Source: Vibrio hangzhouensis (lineage in GTDB: Bacteria > Pseudomonadota > Gammaproteobacteria > Enterobacterales > Vibrionaceae). Taken from it: 64,000 nucleotides of DNA. Of the stretch, positions 9,004 to 18,061 are shown one piece after another (within the stretch, counting starts at the first letter, position 1; every line of letters starts with the position of its first letter). Location: positions 62,001 through 126,000 of the forward strand of contig NZ_FNVG01000006.1 in the NCBI RefSeq assembly GCF_900107935.1, in the 5' to 3' direction. The notes under the pieces were generated by a model. It made no database searches and was not told where the DNA came from. It saw only the letters and a list, made by a program, of their open reading frames with translations. The position numbers and the translations under genes were made by a program.

Positions 9004-9901
9004 CACCTTCTGCCTGCTCCATCACTTGCTTGCGGTATCGGCTGGGAGAGCATCCCACATGCTTGGTAAAACGGTGAGTAAAATTAAAGGGATCTTTGTA
9101 TCCTAAACGCTCAGCGATCATCGAAATAGTCCAGTCATTGTTACGAAGCAAATCACAGGCTTTCTCCATTCTCAGGCTGATTAACCTGGCTCTGGGAGAC
9201 ATGTCGTACAACTGCTTACATATTCGAGCCAGTTGCTCTTCACTAAGAAAGGTCTTCTGCGCCATCATTTTCACCGTCCAGGGCAAATGCAGCTGACTCT
9301 CAATCTGACTAAACAAGGCCTGAACACGAATCGTGGAATCTGTGGACTGGGGCTCGAAGCCCGTCACCATCTTGCAGACCTCCCCGACGAGCAGTTTTCG
9401 ATAGCTCGCGCGCCCATCAATTTCGTGATAGAGCAATGTCATAAGTGCCCAAATTTTTTCACATCCATGGAACGAAAACACTTTTTGCCCCAAGTCCGAC
9501 ATAGATTGCCAACGCGGCGTTGCTTTCGGCAAGAACCAGATCATACGCCAGTGTTGATACTGTGGATTGATCTCAAATCGATATGGCGTGTGGGCGGGTA
9601 ACACAACGATAGAATAAGGTTCAATAGGCGCAACGAACTCTTCCGTCACCAAAACACCTCCCCCTTCTATCGTAAAGAGTATGGTATGAACATCAATGCC
9701 TCTGCGCTCAACATGGTAACCCTCCACTAGATTGGCCATTCCAGCCATGAATATGTCCTCTGCGACAAACTCTGGTATATCGCTAGAGGACAAGAAACGC
9801 TCCTCACACTCATCAGACAGATAGACCTCATCGATCCACTCAGTTTTGCTGTCATATCGCTCAATGACGGATTTGCACAGGTTTTGTCTATTTTTGAACA
9901 T
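8996..9901 (-). CDS. AraC family transcriptional regulator
   Basis: A 301-residue regulator. The C-terminal third holds two helix-turn-helix motifs of the AraC type, with the signature around SMIAERLGYKDPFNFTHRF and the GCSPSRYRKQ end. The N-terminal part has a cupin-like effector domain (HTILFTIEGGGVLV, IVVLPAHTPYRFEIN). It is divergent from a MATE pump with only about 70 bp between the two starts, so it probably controls the pump and itself. The ligand is unknown. Confidence 0.88.
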   Translation of the reverse strand: MFKNRQNLCKSVIERYDSKTEWIDEVYLSDECEERFLSSSDIPEFVAEDIFMAGMANLVEGYHVERRGIDVHTILFTIEGGGVLVTEEFVAPIEPYSIVVLPAHTPYRFEINPQYQHWRMIWFLPKATPRWQSMSDLGQKVFSFHGCEKIWALMTLLYHEIDGRASYRKLLVGEVCKMVTGFEPQSTDSTIRVQALFSQIESQLHLPWTVKMMAQKTFLSEEQLARICKQLYDMSPRARLISLRMEKACDLLRNNDWTISMIAERLGYKDPFNFTHRFTKHVGCSPSRYRKQVMEQAEGER

Positions 9902-9973
9902 GGTCTTGGATACTCGTTTTTTTTATATTACTCCCGAATTACATGATTCACATCACATTTACGGAGGGCAGCA

Positions 9974-11356
9974 ATGACAACTAAAAACTATCTTAAGTCA
10001 TCTAAGAACGCTACTCAAAATCATATCTTGACGTCGGTCGTTAAACTCGGTTTTCCGGTCGCCATCCAAAGTGCCCTAGTGGCCATTTTGGCGTTAGCGG
10101 ACGTGCTCATGGTTAGTGATTTTGGTAAAGAAGCGACAGCAGCTGTAGGCATTGCCTCCAAGTGGCATTTCGTTGCGATCATGATTATGGCTGGCATGGC
10201 TTCTGCAAACGGAGTGTTGGTTGCACAATACTGGGGCCGAAATGATAAACGCAGTGCCAAAACCATCACGCAAATGTCGATGGAGTTTGGAGCAAAGTTA
10301 CTTGTACCCGTCACTCTCGGTATAACCTTATTTTCCAGTTTCATTATGACACTGCAGACTAATGATGCAACTGTCATTGAGCTAGGTTCGACCTACTTAT
10401 GGTATGCTTTTCCGGTACTTATCCTTACCCATGTAGTAATTGTTGCCGAATCTGGCATGCGCTCATCAGGTGACGCCGTCACACCACTGGCGTTGGGTGC
10501 CGTCACTATCGTGATTAATATCGCCCTCAATTTCTGGTTAATTAAAGGCGGTTATGGTGTGCCACCGATGGGAGTAGCCGGCGCGGCATTAGCCACCACA
10601 ATTTCCCGGCTGCTTCAGGTTATTTTCATCTGGGGTTTCCTCAACTATCGTCAGCACTGGTTGCTACGTGAAAAGAAACTAGAAAACACGCAACGTCTTT
10701 GGAACTCATATAAAAAGTTGGCCGTACCGACCACACTTAATGCTATTTTATGGGCAATGGGTACACTGATGTATCAGGTCATTTTTGGCCACATGGGAAC
10801 CACTGAACTGGCTGTATTCAGTATGATGGGGCCATTTGAATCTCTCTGTTACTCACTGTTCTTCGGAATCTCAGTCGCTTGCTCAATCCTACTAGGACAA
10901 TCTTTAGGCAGGGACGAGTTTGAACAGGCATTCAGCATGTCCCAGTTCTTTATTAAAGCGGTGTTTCTGTTTGGGATTATCACTGGTGCTATGCTACTAC
11001 TCGGGCGTGAAGTGATCCTAAGTTGGCTTAACTTAACGACTTCTGAGCTATATCCGCTCGCGGCACCTGCGATGATAATTTTATGCTGCGCCATCTGGCT
11101 ACGAATGCTAAACCTGATTATCATCAACGGTATCCTGAGAGCAGGTGGTGATAACAAGTTCTGCTTAAGAATGGACTTCATCGCAATGTGGGTCGTGGGC
11201 CTACCTCTCAGTGCGACTGCCGCATTCATCTTTGGCCTTGAGTTTAAAGTGGTATATGCCTGCATGCTAGCAGAAGAGGTAGTAAAATTTGGACTCTGCT
11301 TCCATCGCTACCTAAAGCGCTACTGGATGAACAACCTCACCATCGCCAACGCTTAA
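9974..11356 (+). CDS. MATE family efflux transporter
   Basis: A 460-residue inner-membrane protein with about 12 hydrophobic segments in two similar halves, matching MATE (NorM/DinF-like) Na+- or H+-coupled drug exporters. Features include MVSDFGKEATAAVGIASKW early on and GVAGAALATTISRLLQ at the end of the first half. GGAGG lies 8 bases before the ATG. The divergent AraC-family gene probably regulates it. It is not obviously NorM itself; the substrate is unknown. Confidence 0.9.
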   Translation: MTTKNYLKSSKNATQNHILTSVVKLGFPVAIQSALVAILALADVLMVSDFGKEATAAVGIASKWHFVAIMIMAGMASANGVLVAQYWGRNDKRSAKTITQMSMEFGAKLLVPVTLGITLFSSFIMTLQTNDATVIELGSTYLWYAFPVLILTHVVIVAESGMRSSGDAVTPLALGAVTIVINIALNFWLIKGGYGVPPMGVAGAALATTISRLLQVIFIWGFLNYRQHWLLREKKLENTQRLWNSYKKLAVPTTLNAILWAMGTLMYQVIFGHMGTTELAVFSMMGPFESLCYSLFFGISVACSILLGQSLGRDEFEQAFSMSQFFIKAVFLFGIITGAMLLLGREVILSWLNLTTSELYPLAAPAMIILCCAIWLRMLNLIIINGILRAGGDNKFCLRMDFIAMWVVGLPLSATAAFIFGLEFKVVYACMLAEEVVKFGLCFHRYLKRYWMNNLTIANA

Positions 11357-11380
11357 TAAGCTAATACACCCAAAAAACCG

Positions 11381-11418
11381 AAAACGTCGCCAGATTTAAT
11401 GTCTGAGCGGCGTTTTTT
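11381..11418 (+). terminator. Intrinsic terminator after the MATE gene
   Basis: An imperfect hairpin (AACGTCGCCAGA paired with TCTGAGCGGCGTT, one bulged A) followed by six T. It ends right at the convergent dehydrogenase stop. Confidence 0.7.
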
Positions 11419-11420
11419 AA

Positions 11421-12410
11421 TCACCTGCTAAGTGACACGACAATTTTGCCGACAGTCCTTTGGCTTCTTAGTTGTTTTAGTGCATCGCCTGCCTGTGATA
11501 AGGAAATGACCTGTATTCTCGGAACGGTGATCATGCCTTTCTCTAGCAGCATGTTAAAACGCTCACCAGTTTCCACAATATCGTTCATCCCGGTAGGACC
11601 ATTGACGTGACCAGAACCAAGACTAAGTTGATGAAAGGTAAGTCCTTTCAAAAATGCATCTGGATAACGCTCGGGACGCGTTGGTTGCACCAGCTCAACC
11701 ATTTGCCCTTCAAACCCAAGTACAGATGCACAAAGTATGTCGCTATCTCCCCCAACGCAATCTAATGACACGTCCACACCCAGACCGTTCGTCAACATCA
11801 ACACCCTATCGACGACATTCGCGTTTCGATAATCGATGGCATCCGTCGCACCCAGCATCCTAACGAAATCATGGTTAGCTTCACTGCAGGTCGTGATAAT
11901 TTTACCAACACCATAATATTTGGCGAGCTGGATTGCGAAACTTCCTACACCACCTGAACCACCAGCGATAAATATGCTCTCTTGCTCTTCAATGGCTAAT
12001 CTGTCAACCAACGCCCTCATTGCCGTCCATCCGGCACAGGGCGTTGCCGCAGCAATAGTACTATCCACTTTAGGGTGACGAGTCAGTGTTCTCGCATCGT
12101 GAATCGCGTATTCCGCTAATCCACCGTGGGAACGCCGCATATTGCCGTGATATAGAACCGAATCACCGATGTTCCAACCAGTAACCTTATTTCCCAGTGC
12201 GACTATGACGCCTGAAACATCCAATCCAGGGACAAAGCTATCATCCATCCTGAACGCCAGAGATTTCCACAGATGTATTTTGGCATCCACCGGATTAAGG
12301 CCAATGGCAGTAACGCGCACAAGCACATCGTAATCAGTCTCAAGTTCGGGGATGTCTAATTGCGTAACCACAAAGTCGTCACTCGCTGCGTGGTAAGTTA
12401 AAGCTTTCAT
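11421..12410 (-). CDS. Zinc-binding dehydrogenase / quinone oxidoreductase-like MDR protein
   Basis: A 329-residue medium-chain dehydrogenase/reductase. The NAD(P)-binding motif GGSGGVGSFAIQLAKYYG lies near residue 145, and the GroES-like N-terminal half has GLNPVDAKIHLW and FVPGLDVSGVIVALG. It lacks the cysteine cluster of structural-zinc enzymes, so it fits the zinc-free quinone oxidoreductase/alkenal reductase branch. The start is set at 12410 because GGGGGAG lies 5 bases before it. It probably reduces an alpha,beta-unsaturated carbonyl or quinone using NADPH. hdfR lies upstream on the same strand. Confidence 0.85.
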   Translation of the reverse strand: MKALTYHAASDDFVVTQLDIPELETDYDVLVRVTAIGLNPVDAKIHLWKSLAFRMDDSFVPGLDVSGVIVALGNKVTGWNIGDSVLYHGNMRRSHGGLAEYAIHDARTLTRHPKVDSTIAAATPCAGWTAMRALVDRLAIEEQESIFIAGGSGGVGSFAIQLAKYYGVGKIITTCSEANHDFVRMLGATDAIDYRNANVVDRVLMLTNGLGVDVSLDCVGGDSDILCASVLGFEGQMVELVQPTRPERYPDAFLKGLTFHQLSLGSGHVNGPTGMNDIVETGERFNMLLEKGMITVPRIQVISLSQAGDALKQLRSQRTVGKIVVSLSR

Positions 12411-12455
12411 CATGACTCCCCCTTGACTCATCACACCGATTCAGAGCACCTGTTA

Positions 12456-13343
12456 TTACTCGATGTTTTCACCTGCTTGCTGCATCAAATAAGATGTTGT
12501 CGGTTCGATTGTATTCACCAACTTCTCAACCTGATGTATCGCTTCTAAAGACGTGCTGTTCTTCCGGTAACTGATAAACAGTGGACGAGTCCACTCCTCA
12601 GCACCCTCAACAATGGTAAGCTGCCCTGAATCTAAGAATGGTGTTACCAGAGATGAAGGCAGATATGCACAACCACCTTTCTCCAACACAAAATCTAGTG
12701 CAATTCTTCCTGTCGATGTTCTTAAGTATGGTGCTGGGATGTTTCGGTGTCTATCAGCATGCTCGAACGCAAATTGGGTACCCCAGTCCACGTAAACATA
12801 CTTATCATTAAACGCATCATCTAGCGTTCTTTGCTCCGTTGAAACAAGTACCAAAGTAAGCTCTGCAATCTTATGACTGTTAAACTCTTCGACTTTAAAC
12901 GGATCAAACGAAAATGCGACGTCTAAGGTACGCTCCAGCAACTTTCGGTTCAGTTGCTCACGTCCCAGTGACTCTGCCACAAAACCGTAGCCAGACAAAG
13001 ATTCCGTCACGATACTCAGGCAGTTTTGCAAATAGGCATCCCAGATATTAGGCGTTCCCGCAATGGTTAATTGCAATGCTTTGTTGCTCTCCAGTGAGAG
13101 GTCAAATGTCGCCTGTTTCAGGGTTGACACCATCACTTCAGCATAACCGACAAGCCTTTGCCCTGCAGAGGTCAATTGTATGTTGTTACGATGTCGGGTA
13201 AACAAGCGTGTGTCAAAGTACTCTTCCAACTGCTTGATACGTGCACTCACAGCAGCCTGTGTTATGTATAGATTTTCCGACGCGCGACCAAAATGCTTTT
13301 CCTTCGAGACTTCGAGGAATGTTTGAAAAACTTTTACATCCAT
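12456..13343 (-). CDS. hdfR: LysR family regulator HdfR
   Basis: A 295-residue LysR regulator. The N-terminal HTH (FLEVSKEKHFGRASENLY, then TQAAVSARIKQLEEYF and TRHRNNIQLTSAGQRL) closely follows E. coli HdfR, a repressor of flhDC that also acts on glutamate synthase. The divergent neighbour is maoP, the same arrangement as in enterics, which strengthens the assignment. AAGAG lies 7 bases before the ATG. The effector-binding domain fills the remainder. Confidence 0.88.
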   Translation of the reverse strand: MDVKVFQTFLEVSKEKHFGRASENLYITQAAVSARIKQLEEYFDTRLFTRHRNNIQLTSAGQRLVGYAEVMVSTLKQATFDLSLESNKALQLTIAGTPNIWDAYLQNCLSIVTESLSGYGFVAESLGREQLNRKLLERTLDVAFSFDPFKVEEFNSHKIAELTLVLVSTEQRTLDDAFNDKYVYVDWGTQFAFEHADRHRNIPAPYLRTSTGRIALDFVLEKGGCAYLPSSLVTPFLDSGQLTIVEGAEEWTRPLFISYRKNSTSLEAIHQVEKLVNTIEPTTSYLMQQAGENIE

Positions 13344-13375
13344 AAATAACTCTTATGCGGATCCTAACTTGTTGA

Positions 13376-13392
13376 ACCAACATAAAGTTGGT
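13376..13392. promoter_or_regulatory. Inverted repeat upstream of hdfR (possible LysR site)
   Basis: ACCAAC and GTTGGT separated by ATAAA lie 33 bp upstream of the hdfR start, in the shared hdfR/maoP intergenic region. This is a reasonable autoregulatory site but could also be an mRNA hairpin. Confidence 0.35.
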
Positions 13393-13596
13393 GCAGTATT
13401 TTGTCATAGTTGCGTTTAACTAAGCATAAATAAATTTTGTTCTTTCGACAAAAACAATTCGTTTCCTTTCACGCAAATTTCGCACTATTTTCACAATCGA
13501 ACCAACACGGGATTCTACGGTTTAACGACTTTCATTCGATTGTTGCTAAGTCACCTGAATTACCTTGCTTTACTACCTATTTGCTTTGAGGTCTCT

Positions 13597-13965
13597 ATGA
13601 CTGAAACTCAATTTCGCCACGGCAAGAAACGTTTTTATGATGCAGCGAAGTTTCCACGCGGTTTTGCAAAATCGGGAGATTTTACACTTTTAGAAGAAGA
13701 TATCTTGGTAACCTACGGTGAAACCATGCTTGCGCTAGAGCGCGGAGACATCACACCGGAGAACGCCGAAGAGAAACACTTCACTAAAGTGATAACGAAT
13801 CCGAGCAAAGCGAAATCTAAGTTAGAACATACCTGGCTTAAATACGTTCGCTTAGCGCGCGGAAGACGAACGTTTCACACTTTAAATAGTAAGTCCAAGT
13901 TCAACGACACTTCGAAAGACTATGACTATGAGATAGATAACGACGATGTTATAGAGCCAGCATAA
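13597..13965 (+). CDS. maoP: MaoP (DUF413) macrodomain Ori organisation protein
   Basis: A 122-residue protein of the YifE/MaoP family: RFYDAAKFPRGFAKSGDFT at the N-terminus and RGRRTFHTLNSKSKF near the C-terminus match E. coli MaoP, which organises the Ori macrodomain together with the DNA site maoS. The ATG at 13597, with GAGG 5 bases upstream, gives the family N-terminus; an upstream in-frame start is unlikely. It is divergent from hdfR as in E. coli. A terminator follows at 13993. Confidence 0.88.
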   Translation: MTETQFRHGKKRFYDAAKFPRGFAKSGDFTLLEEDILVTYGETMLALERGDITPENAEEKHFTKVITNPSKAKSKLEHTWLKYVRLARGRRTFHTLNSKSKFNDTSKDYDYEIDNDDVIEPA

Positions 13966-13992
13966 GTATTATGTTCTTTCTTCCTAAACGTC

Positions 13993-14020
13993 AAAGTAGA
14001 GCCTAGTGCTCTACTTTTTT
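13993..14020 (+). terminator. Intrinsic terminator after maoP
   Basis: Stem AAAGTAGAGC/GCTCTACTTT with loop CTAGT, followed by a T-run. Confidence 0.85.
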
Positions 14021-14035
14021 TGTCGTTCCCCAACA

Positions 14036-14064
14036 TAAAAAAAGCCGCTCGAAAGCGGCTTTTT
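14036..14064 (-). terminator. Intrinsic terminator of the rimK operon
   Basis: Stem GCCGCT/AGCGGC with CGAA loop and A/T runs on both sides; read on the minus strand it follows the last gene of the rimK operon. Confidence 0.85.
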
Positions 14065-14084
14065 GACGAATACATTCAAGACGA

Positions 14085-14522
14085 TCAATCAATGAGGAAA
14101 GCTCGGCTTGGGTCAACGTAAACCTTATCAGCCATCGCTTCTCGTCCCAACAACATCATATATGACATGTCCTGACGATTGCTAAGGGTTATTTCGATAG
14201 GCCACTCTCTATCACCTAGCCTGAACAAGGTTTGAATCACACAACGCTGCTCAGAATCACCGTTCGATGACTTAATACGTCGTGAGTCGTGTATCAGAGA
14301 TTCACAATGCACGATTTCGTCCAAGTGATAAATATCCGGATGAAGATCATACTGAACAAACAATCGGCCATCTCTCTTCACACGCTTCAGGTTATCAACG
14401 TGCAGCGATGAAGTCTTTGCCCCAGTATCAATACGAACTTCCAGATCGAAGATGCCCAACTCCGGAAGACTACATACTTCCAGATTGCCAATGATCATTC
14501 TGTCGTTATATGTATTTGGCAT
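14085..14522 (-). CDS. RimK-associated retropepsin-like protease (ATP-dependent zinc protease family)
   Basis: A 145-residue protein of the family annotated as ATP-dependent zinc protease (PF05618). The motif VRIDTGAKTSSLHV (D-T-G-A) is that of a retropepsin-like aspartic protease, so the zinc name is probably misleading. The last gene of the rimK operon, it starts 4 bases after the stop of the AspA-like gene. In Pseudomonas a protease at the rimK locus (RimB) removes glutamates added to ribosomal protein S6; the same role here is inference. Longer starts to 14615 would overlap the preceding gene and are not favoured. Confidence 0.85.
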   Translation of the reverse strand: MPNTYNDRMIIGNLEVCSLPELGIFDLEVRIDTGAKTSSLHVDNLKRVKRDGRLFVQYDLHPDIYHLDEIVHCESLIHDSRRIKSSNGDSEQRCVIQTLFRLGDREWPIEITLSNRQDMSYMMLLGREAMADKVYVDPSRAFLID

Positions 14523-14526
14523 AGTC

Positions 14527-15546
14527 TTAAATACTCGGCTCAACAGGAACAATCGACTCTTGCATGATTTCGATGTGTTCAAATACCTCTTCTGCGCTGT
14601 CTCCAAAATACGCAATGTGATACATAGCTTCCCCTTCCTGTACTAAAGGAATGTTCTGCTTGCCAATGATGATCCCCGCTCGGTTTGAGGTTACATGGCT
14701 GATATTGTTACCCAATGGACCATTGATATCTGCAAGAATGTCACCTTTTTCAACCATGGCACCCAACTGCACATACTCTTTTACGAAACCGCTTGCATCA
14801 GCACGAGTCCAGTCACTACGGTTGGCGATAAAAGGTTCTGTTTTTGCCTTCGATACGCGTTTGCGGATCATTCCCAGCGCTTTCAGAACACGAATCACAC
14901 CTTTTACGCCGGTCTGAATCGACAGCTCATCAAAACGCAGTGCTTCGCCTGCTTCATACAATAGCACTCGTGTCCCATTGTTGACCGCAGCTTCACGTAA
15001 CGACCCATCACGAATGTTCGCATTGAGCAACACAGGAACCGCAAAAGCTTCAGCGAGTCGCTTTGTCTCTTCGTCTTCTAAATTAGCTCGGATTTGGGGC
15101 AAATTCGAGCGGTGTATTGCGCCTGTATGTAAATCAATACCGTAATCGCAATGTGACACGATGCTTTTCAGAAATGTATGTGCGAGGCGACCGGCTAATG
15201 AACCTTTTTTTGACCCCGGGAAACATCGGTTTAAGTCTCGGCGATCCGGCATATAGCGGCTCTGGTTCAGCACTCCATACACGTTCACCATAGGAACGTA
15301 AATCAACGTTCCCTTTTGCAATTTAAGGTGCTCTCCAATGAGTCGGCTGATGATTTCTATACCGTTAAGCTCATCACCATGTACAGCGGCACTGACGAAA
15401 ACCACCGGCCCCTCTTTCTTTGATCTGACGACCTGCACTGGTATTGATACTTCAGCATCTGTATAAAGCTTCGCTACTGGTATATTGATGTCTTTACGCT
15501 CTCCCGGGCGTATCTCTACGCCCGCTATGACCAGCTCTTTTGCCAT
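14527..15546 (-). CDS. Succinylglutamate desuccinylase / aspartoacylase family protein
   Basis: A 339-residue M14-like zinc hydrolase. HGDE in AAVHGDELNGIEII and the histidine of YGIDLHTGAIHRSNLPQIRA give the expected metal ligands. The C-terminal third (VQLGAMVEKGDILADINGP) resembles a small beta domain common in this group. The gene starts exactly where rimK stops. Family enzymes remove acyl groups from amino acids; in the rimK operon the substrate may be glutamate-modified peptides, which is inference. Confidence 0.87.
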   Translation of the reverse strand: MAKELVIAGVEIRPGERKDINIPVAKLYTDAEVSIPVQVVRSKKEGPVVFVSAAVHGDELNGIEIISRLIGEHLKLQKGTLIYVPMVNVYGVLNQSRYMPDRRDLNRCFPGSKKGSLAGRLAHTFLKSIVSHCDYGIDLHTGAIHRSNLPQIRANLEDEETKRLAEAFAVPVLLNANIRDGSLREAAVNNGTRVLLYEAGEALRFDELSIQTGVKGVIRVLKALGMIRKRVSKAKTEPFIANRSDWTRADASGFVKEYVQLGAMVEKGDILADINGPLGNNISHVTSNRAGIIIGKQNIPLVQEGEAMYHIAYFGDSAEEVFEHIEIMQESIVPVEPSI

Positions 15547-16452
15547 TTATCCACGTCCTTTGGTTTTATTGTTGTGTGGCTTAGCGTTCTTCTCAATAAA
15601 CGAGTAGATAAGATCCGCCACATCTTTTCCTGTTGCGTTTTCAATACCTTCCAGACCTGGTGAAGAATTCACTTCCATGACTACAGGGCCATTTTTTGAC
15701 TGAAGGATGTCGACACCACACAGGTTGAGCCCCATCGCTTTAGCCGCATTGACCGCAGTGGCTCTCTCTGCTTTAGACAACCTGACCAATTGAGCTGTGC
15801 CACCTCGGTGTAAATTGGAACGAAATTCCCCTTCCGCTGCCTGACGTTTCATCGCGGCAATCACTTTCCCGCCAACTACGAAACAACGAATATCAGCACC
15901 GTTCGCTTCTTCGATGAACTCCTGGACGAGAATGTTCGCTTTTAATCCCATGAATGCTTCAATAACACTCTCAGCCGCTTTATTGGTCTCAGCCAATACG
16001 ACACCAATACCTTGTGTCCCTTCGAGAAGCTTGATCACCAAAGGCGCGCCACCCACATTTTTAATCAAATCCGGGATGTCATCTGGCTTACTTGCAAAGC
16101 CTGTTCTTGGCAAACCAATACCTTTGCGTGACAGCAACTGTAGCGAACGCAGTTTGTCACGAGAGCGGCTGATCGCCACTGATTCGTTGACGCAAAATGT
16201 TCCCATCATTTCAAACTGACGAACCACAGCGGTACCGTAGAAAGTAATAGATGAACCAATTCGTGGAATCACCGCATCGTATTGCGGCAACTCTTCTCCC
16301 ATATATCGGACCTTAGAGTTACTGCTTGTGATATCCATATAGCAATGCAGCGTATCTATGATATCGACTTGATGTCCCCTCGCTTCCCCTGCTTCTTTCA
16401 GGCGGCGAGTTGAGTACAAGTTTTCGTTGCGAGATAGAATCGCAATGCGCAT
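15547..16452 (-). CDS. rimK: Ribosomal protein S6--L-glutamate ligase RimK
   Basis: A 301-residue ATP-grasp ligase that adds glutamates to the C-terminus of ribosomal protein S6. Seen: [20 protein letters not shown] at about residue 64, the ATP-binding loop [19 protein letters not shown], the [11 protein letters not shown] segment and the metal-binding [15 protein letters not shown] at the end. Size and N-terminus (MRIAILSRN) agree with E. coli RimK. GAGGAT precedes the ATG by about 7 bases. First gene of a three-gene operon. Confidence 0.94.
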   Translation of the reverse strand: MRIAILSRNENLYSTRRLKEAGEARGHQVDIIDTLHCYMDITSSNSKVRYMGEELPQYDAVIPRIGSSITFYGTAVVRQFEMMGTFCVNESVAISRSRDKLRSLQLLSRKGIGLPRTGFASKPDDIPDLIKNVGGAPLVIKLLEGTQGIGVVLAETNKAAESVIEAFMGLKANILVQEFIEEANGADIRCFVVGGKVIAAMKRQAAEGEFRSNLHRGGTAQLVRLSKAERATAVNAAKAMGLNLCGVDILQSKNGPVVMEVNSSPGLEGIENATGKDVADLIYSFIEKNAKPHNNKTKGRG

Positions 16453-16574
16453 GGCAGTATCCTCTTAATTAGGTAATTTGATCTATGGGTGATAATGACC
16501 GGTATCGGACGACCGGAAAGAGCGTGCACCTTAAGAGTTTAGACAATAAAAAGAAAACGAATGTTATTGATCTT

Positions 16575-16597
16575 AACGACAACTTTTCTTTGTCGTT
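16575..16597. promoter_or_regulatory. Inverted repeat upstream of rimK
   Basis: AACGACAA and TTGTCGTT, perfect 8-bp arms with a 7-base spacer, about 125 bp before the rimK start. Possible operator or leader hairpin. Confidence 0.35.
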
Positions 16598-16617
16598 ATT
16601 TATGCAGATTTTAGATA

Positions 16618-16645
16618 TAAAAAAACCGGCCTAAGCCGGTTTTTG
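16618..16645. terminator. Bidirectional intrinsic terminator
   Basis: Stem ACCGGC/GCCGGT with CTAA loop, A-run left and T-run right. On the minus strand it lies about 55 bp after the 24-residue protein gene. Confidence 0.85.
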
Positions 16646-16698
16646 TTAATAATTTCATTCTATTAAAAGGTATGTAACAAAAATGTTAGAATGAGAAA

Positions 16699-16773
16699 TT
16701 ATTTGTTCGCCATTTCTTTCTTAACCATTACTACGGCCGCTACAACGAAAGTAATGATGAGTGCTAACTCCAT
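16699..16773 (-). CDS. 24-residue single-pass membrane protein
   Basis: A very short gene: ATG at 16773, TAA at 16699-16701. The protein starts MELALIITFVVAAVVMV and ends in a basic tail (KKEMANK), so it is one hydrophobic helix with a charged end. AAGGGGA sits 5 bases before the ATG, an unusually good ribosome site, and the intrinsic terminator at 16618-16645 follows. The gene is isolated from rimK and galE by terminators on both sides, so it has its own transcript. Function unknown; such small membrane proteins often regulate larger membrane complexes. Confidence 0.65.
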   Translation of the reverse strand: MELALIITFVVAAVVMVKKEMANK

Positions 16774-16888
16774 TGAGTTCCCCTTATATCAAAAAGTAAT
16801 TTTACGAATAGAATTAAGTGCTGTACCCATTTTATCAAATATTCAACAAGATAATACTTTTTATTCACGCCATAAGGAGACATAGATC

Positions 16889-16914
16889 AAAAAAAGGCGC
16901 TTTTTGCGCCTTTT
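16889..16914 (-). terminator. Intrinsic terminator of galE
   Basis: Stem AAAGGCGC/GCGCCTTT with TTTTT loop; on the minus strand it lies 35 bp after the galE stop and is followed by a T-run. Confidence 0.85.
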
Positions 16915-16947
16915 GGTTAAAAAATCGGGTTAAATGTTAAAAAACCT

Positions 16948-17961
16948 TTATTCCGGATAGCCGTTCGGGTTTTGAGATTGCCACTTCCAACCATCAGCCG
17001 TCATGTCTTGCAATGTCCGTGTCGCTTTCCAATTCAACTCCTGATTGGCTTTGCTTGGGTCAGCCCAACACTCTGCAATATCACCAGGCCTGCGTGATAC
17101 GATTTTATACGGTACAGGTTGACCACTTGCCGCTTCAAACGCTTTAACCATATCCAGTACACTTGACCCGTTTCCGGTACCAAGGTTGTAAATATGCAGT
17201 CCTGCATTGCCGGACAAGGTTTTTAACGCAGCGATATGACCATCTGCCAAGTCCATCACATGGATATAATCGCGAACACCTGTGCCATCATGAGTCGGAT
17301 AGTCATTACCAAATACTGATAAGAACTCACGACGTCCCACGGCTACCTGAGACACAAATGGCATCAGGTTATTCGGAATCCCCTGCGGATCTTCTCCCAT
17401 TTCTCCACTCGGGTGAGAGCCCACCGGGTTGAAATAGCGCAGTAGAGTAATTGTCCAGTCGGGATTGGCTTTATGGAAGTCGGTCAGGCACTCCTCAACC
17501 ATTAACTTACTGCGACCATACGGATTTGTCGCACTGGTAGGAAAAGATTCAGTAATCGGGACTGACGCAGGGTCACCGTAGACGGTGGCAGATGAGCTAA
17601 ATACCAGATGCTTCACACCTACTTCTCTCATCGCATCCACAAGAACTAGTGTGCCATTTACATTGTTATCATAGTACTCCAGCGGTTTTTCAACCGATTC
17701 GCCAACCGCTTTCAGGCCCGCAAAATGAATAACTGAAGTAATTTGATGTTGCTTTAACGCATTGATAAGCTGAGCCTTGTCTCGCACGTCACCTTTGATA
17801 AAGACCGGACGCTTACCCGTGACTTTCTCGATACGCTCAAGTACTGCCGATTTCGCATTATATAGGTTATCGAAGATAACGGGTGTCATTCCCGCGTTAA
17901 TCAACTGTACGCAAGTGTGGCTGCCAATATAACCTGCACCACCTGTTACTAACACATTCAT
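16948..17961 (-). CDS. galE: UDP-glucose 4-epimerase
   Basis: A 337-residue short-chain dehydrogenase/reductase-type epimerase that interconverts UDP-glucose and UDP-galactose. Seen: NAD-binding TGGAGYIGSHTCVQLI at the N-terminus, Ser of SSSATVYGDP, and the catalytic Tyr-Lys in NPYGRSKLMVE. AAGGAG lies 7 bases before the ATG. No other gal gene is adjacent, so it probably serves cell-surface sugar synthesis as well as galactose use. Confidence 0.95.
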   Translation of the reverse strand: MNVLVTGGAGYIGSHTCVQLINAGMTPVIFDNLYNAKSAVLERIEKVTGKRPVFIKGDVRDKAQLINALKQHQITSVIHFAGLKAVGESVEKPLEYYDNNVNGTLVLVDAMREVGVKHLVFSSSATVYGDPASVPITESFPTSATNPYGRSKLMVEECLTDFHKANPDWTITLLRYFNPVGSHPSGEMGEDPQGIPNNLMPFVSQVAVGRREFLSVFGNDYPTHDGTGVRDYIHVMDLADGHIAALKTLSGNAGLHIYNLGTGNGSSVLDMVKAFEAASGQPVPYKIVSRRPGDIAECWADPSKANQELNWKATRTLQDMTADGWKWQSQNPNGYPE

Positions 17962-18061
17962 TTACTAACTCCTTGTTTTTCTACAAAGGATTATATGCAA
18001 TCGGTTAATAATTGCGATACTGAAAGCTAAGATTTATCCACGTTTACTCTTAAGCGCCCGA

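Noticed and set aside
16691..16885. 64-codon plus-strand frame over the small membrane protein region
   Set aside because: The minus strand carries a better short gene (24 residues) with a strong ribosome site and terminator; the plus frame crosses it without supporting signals.
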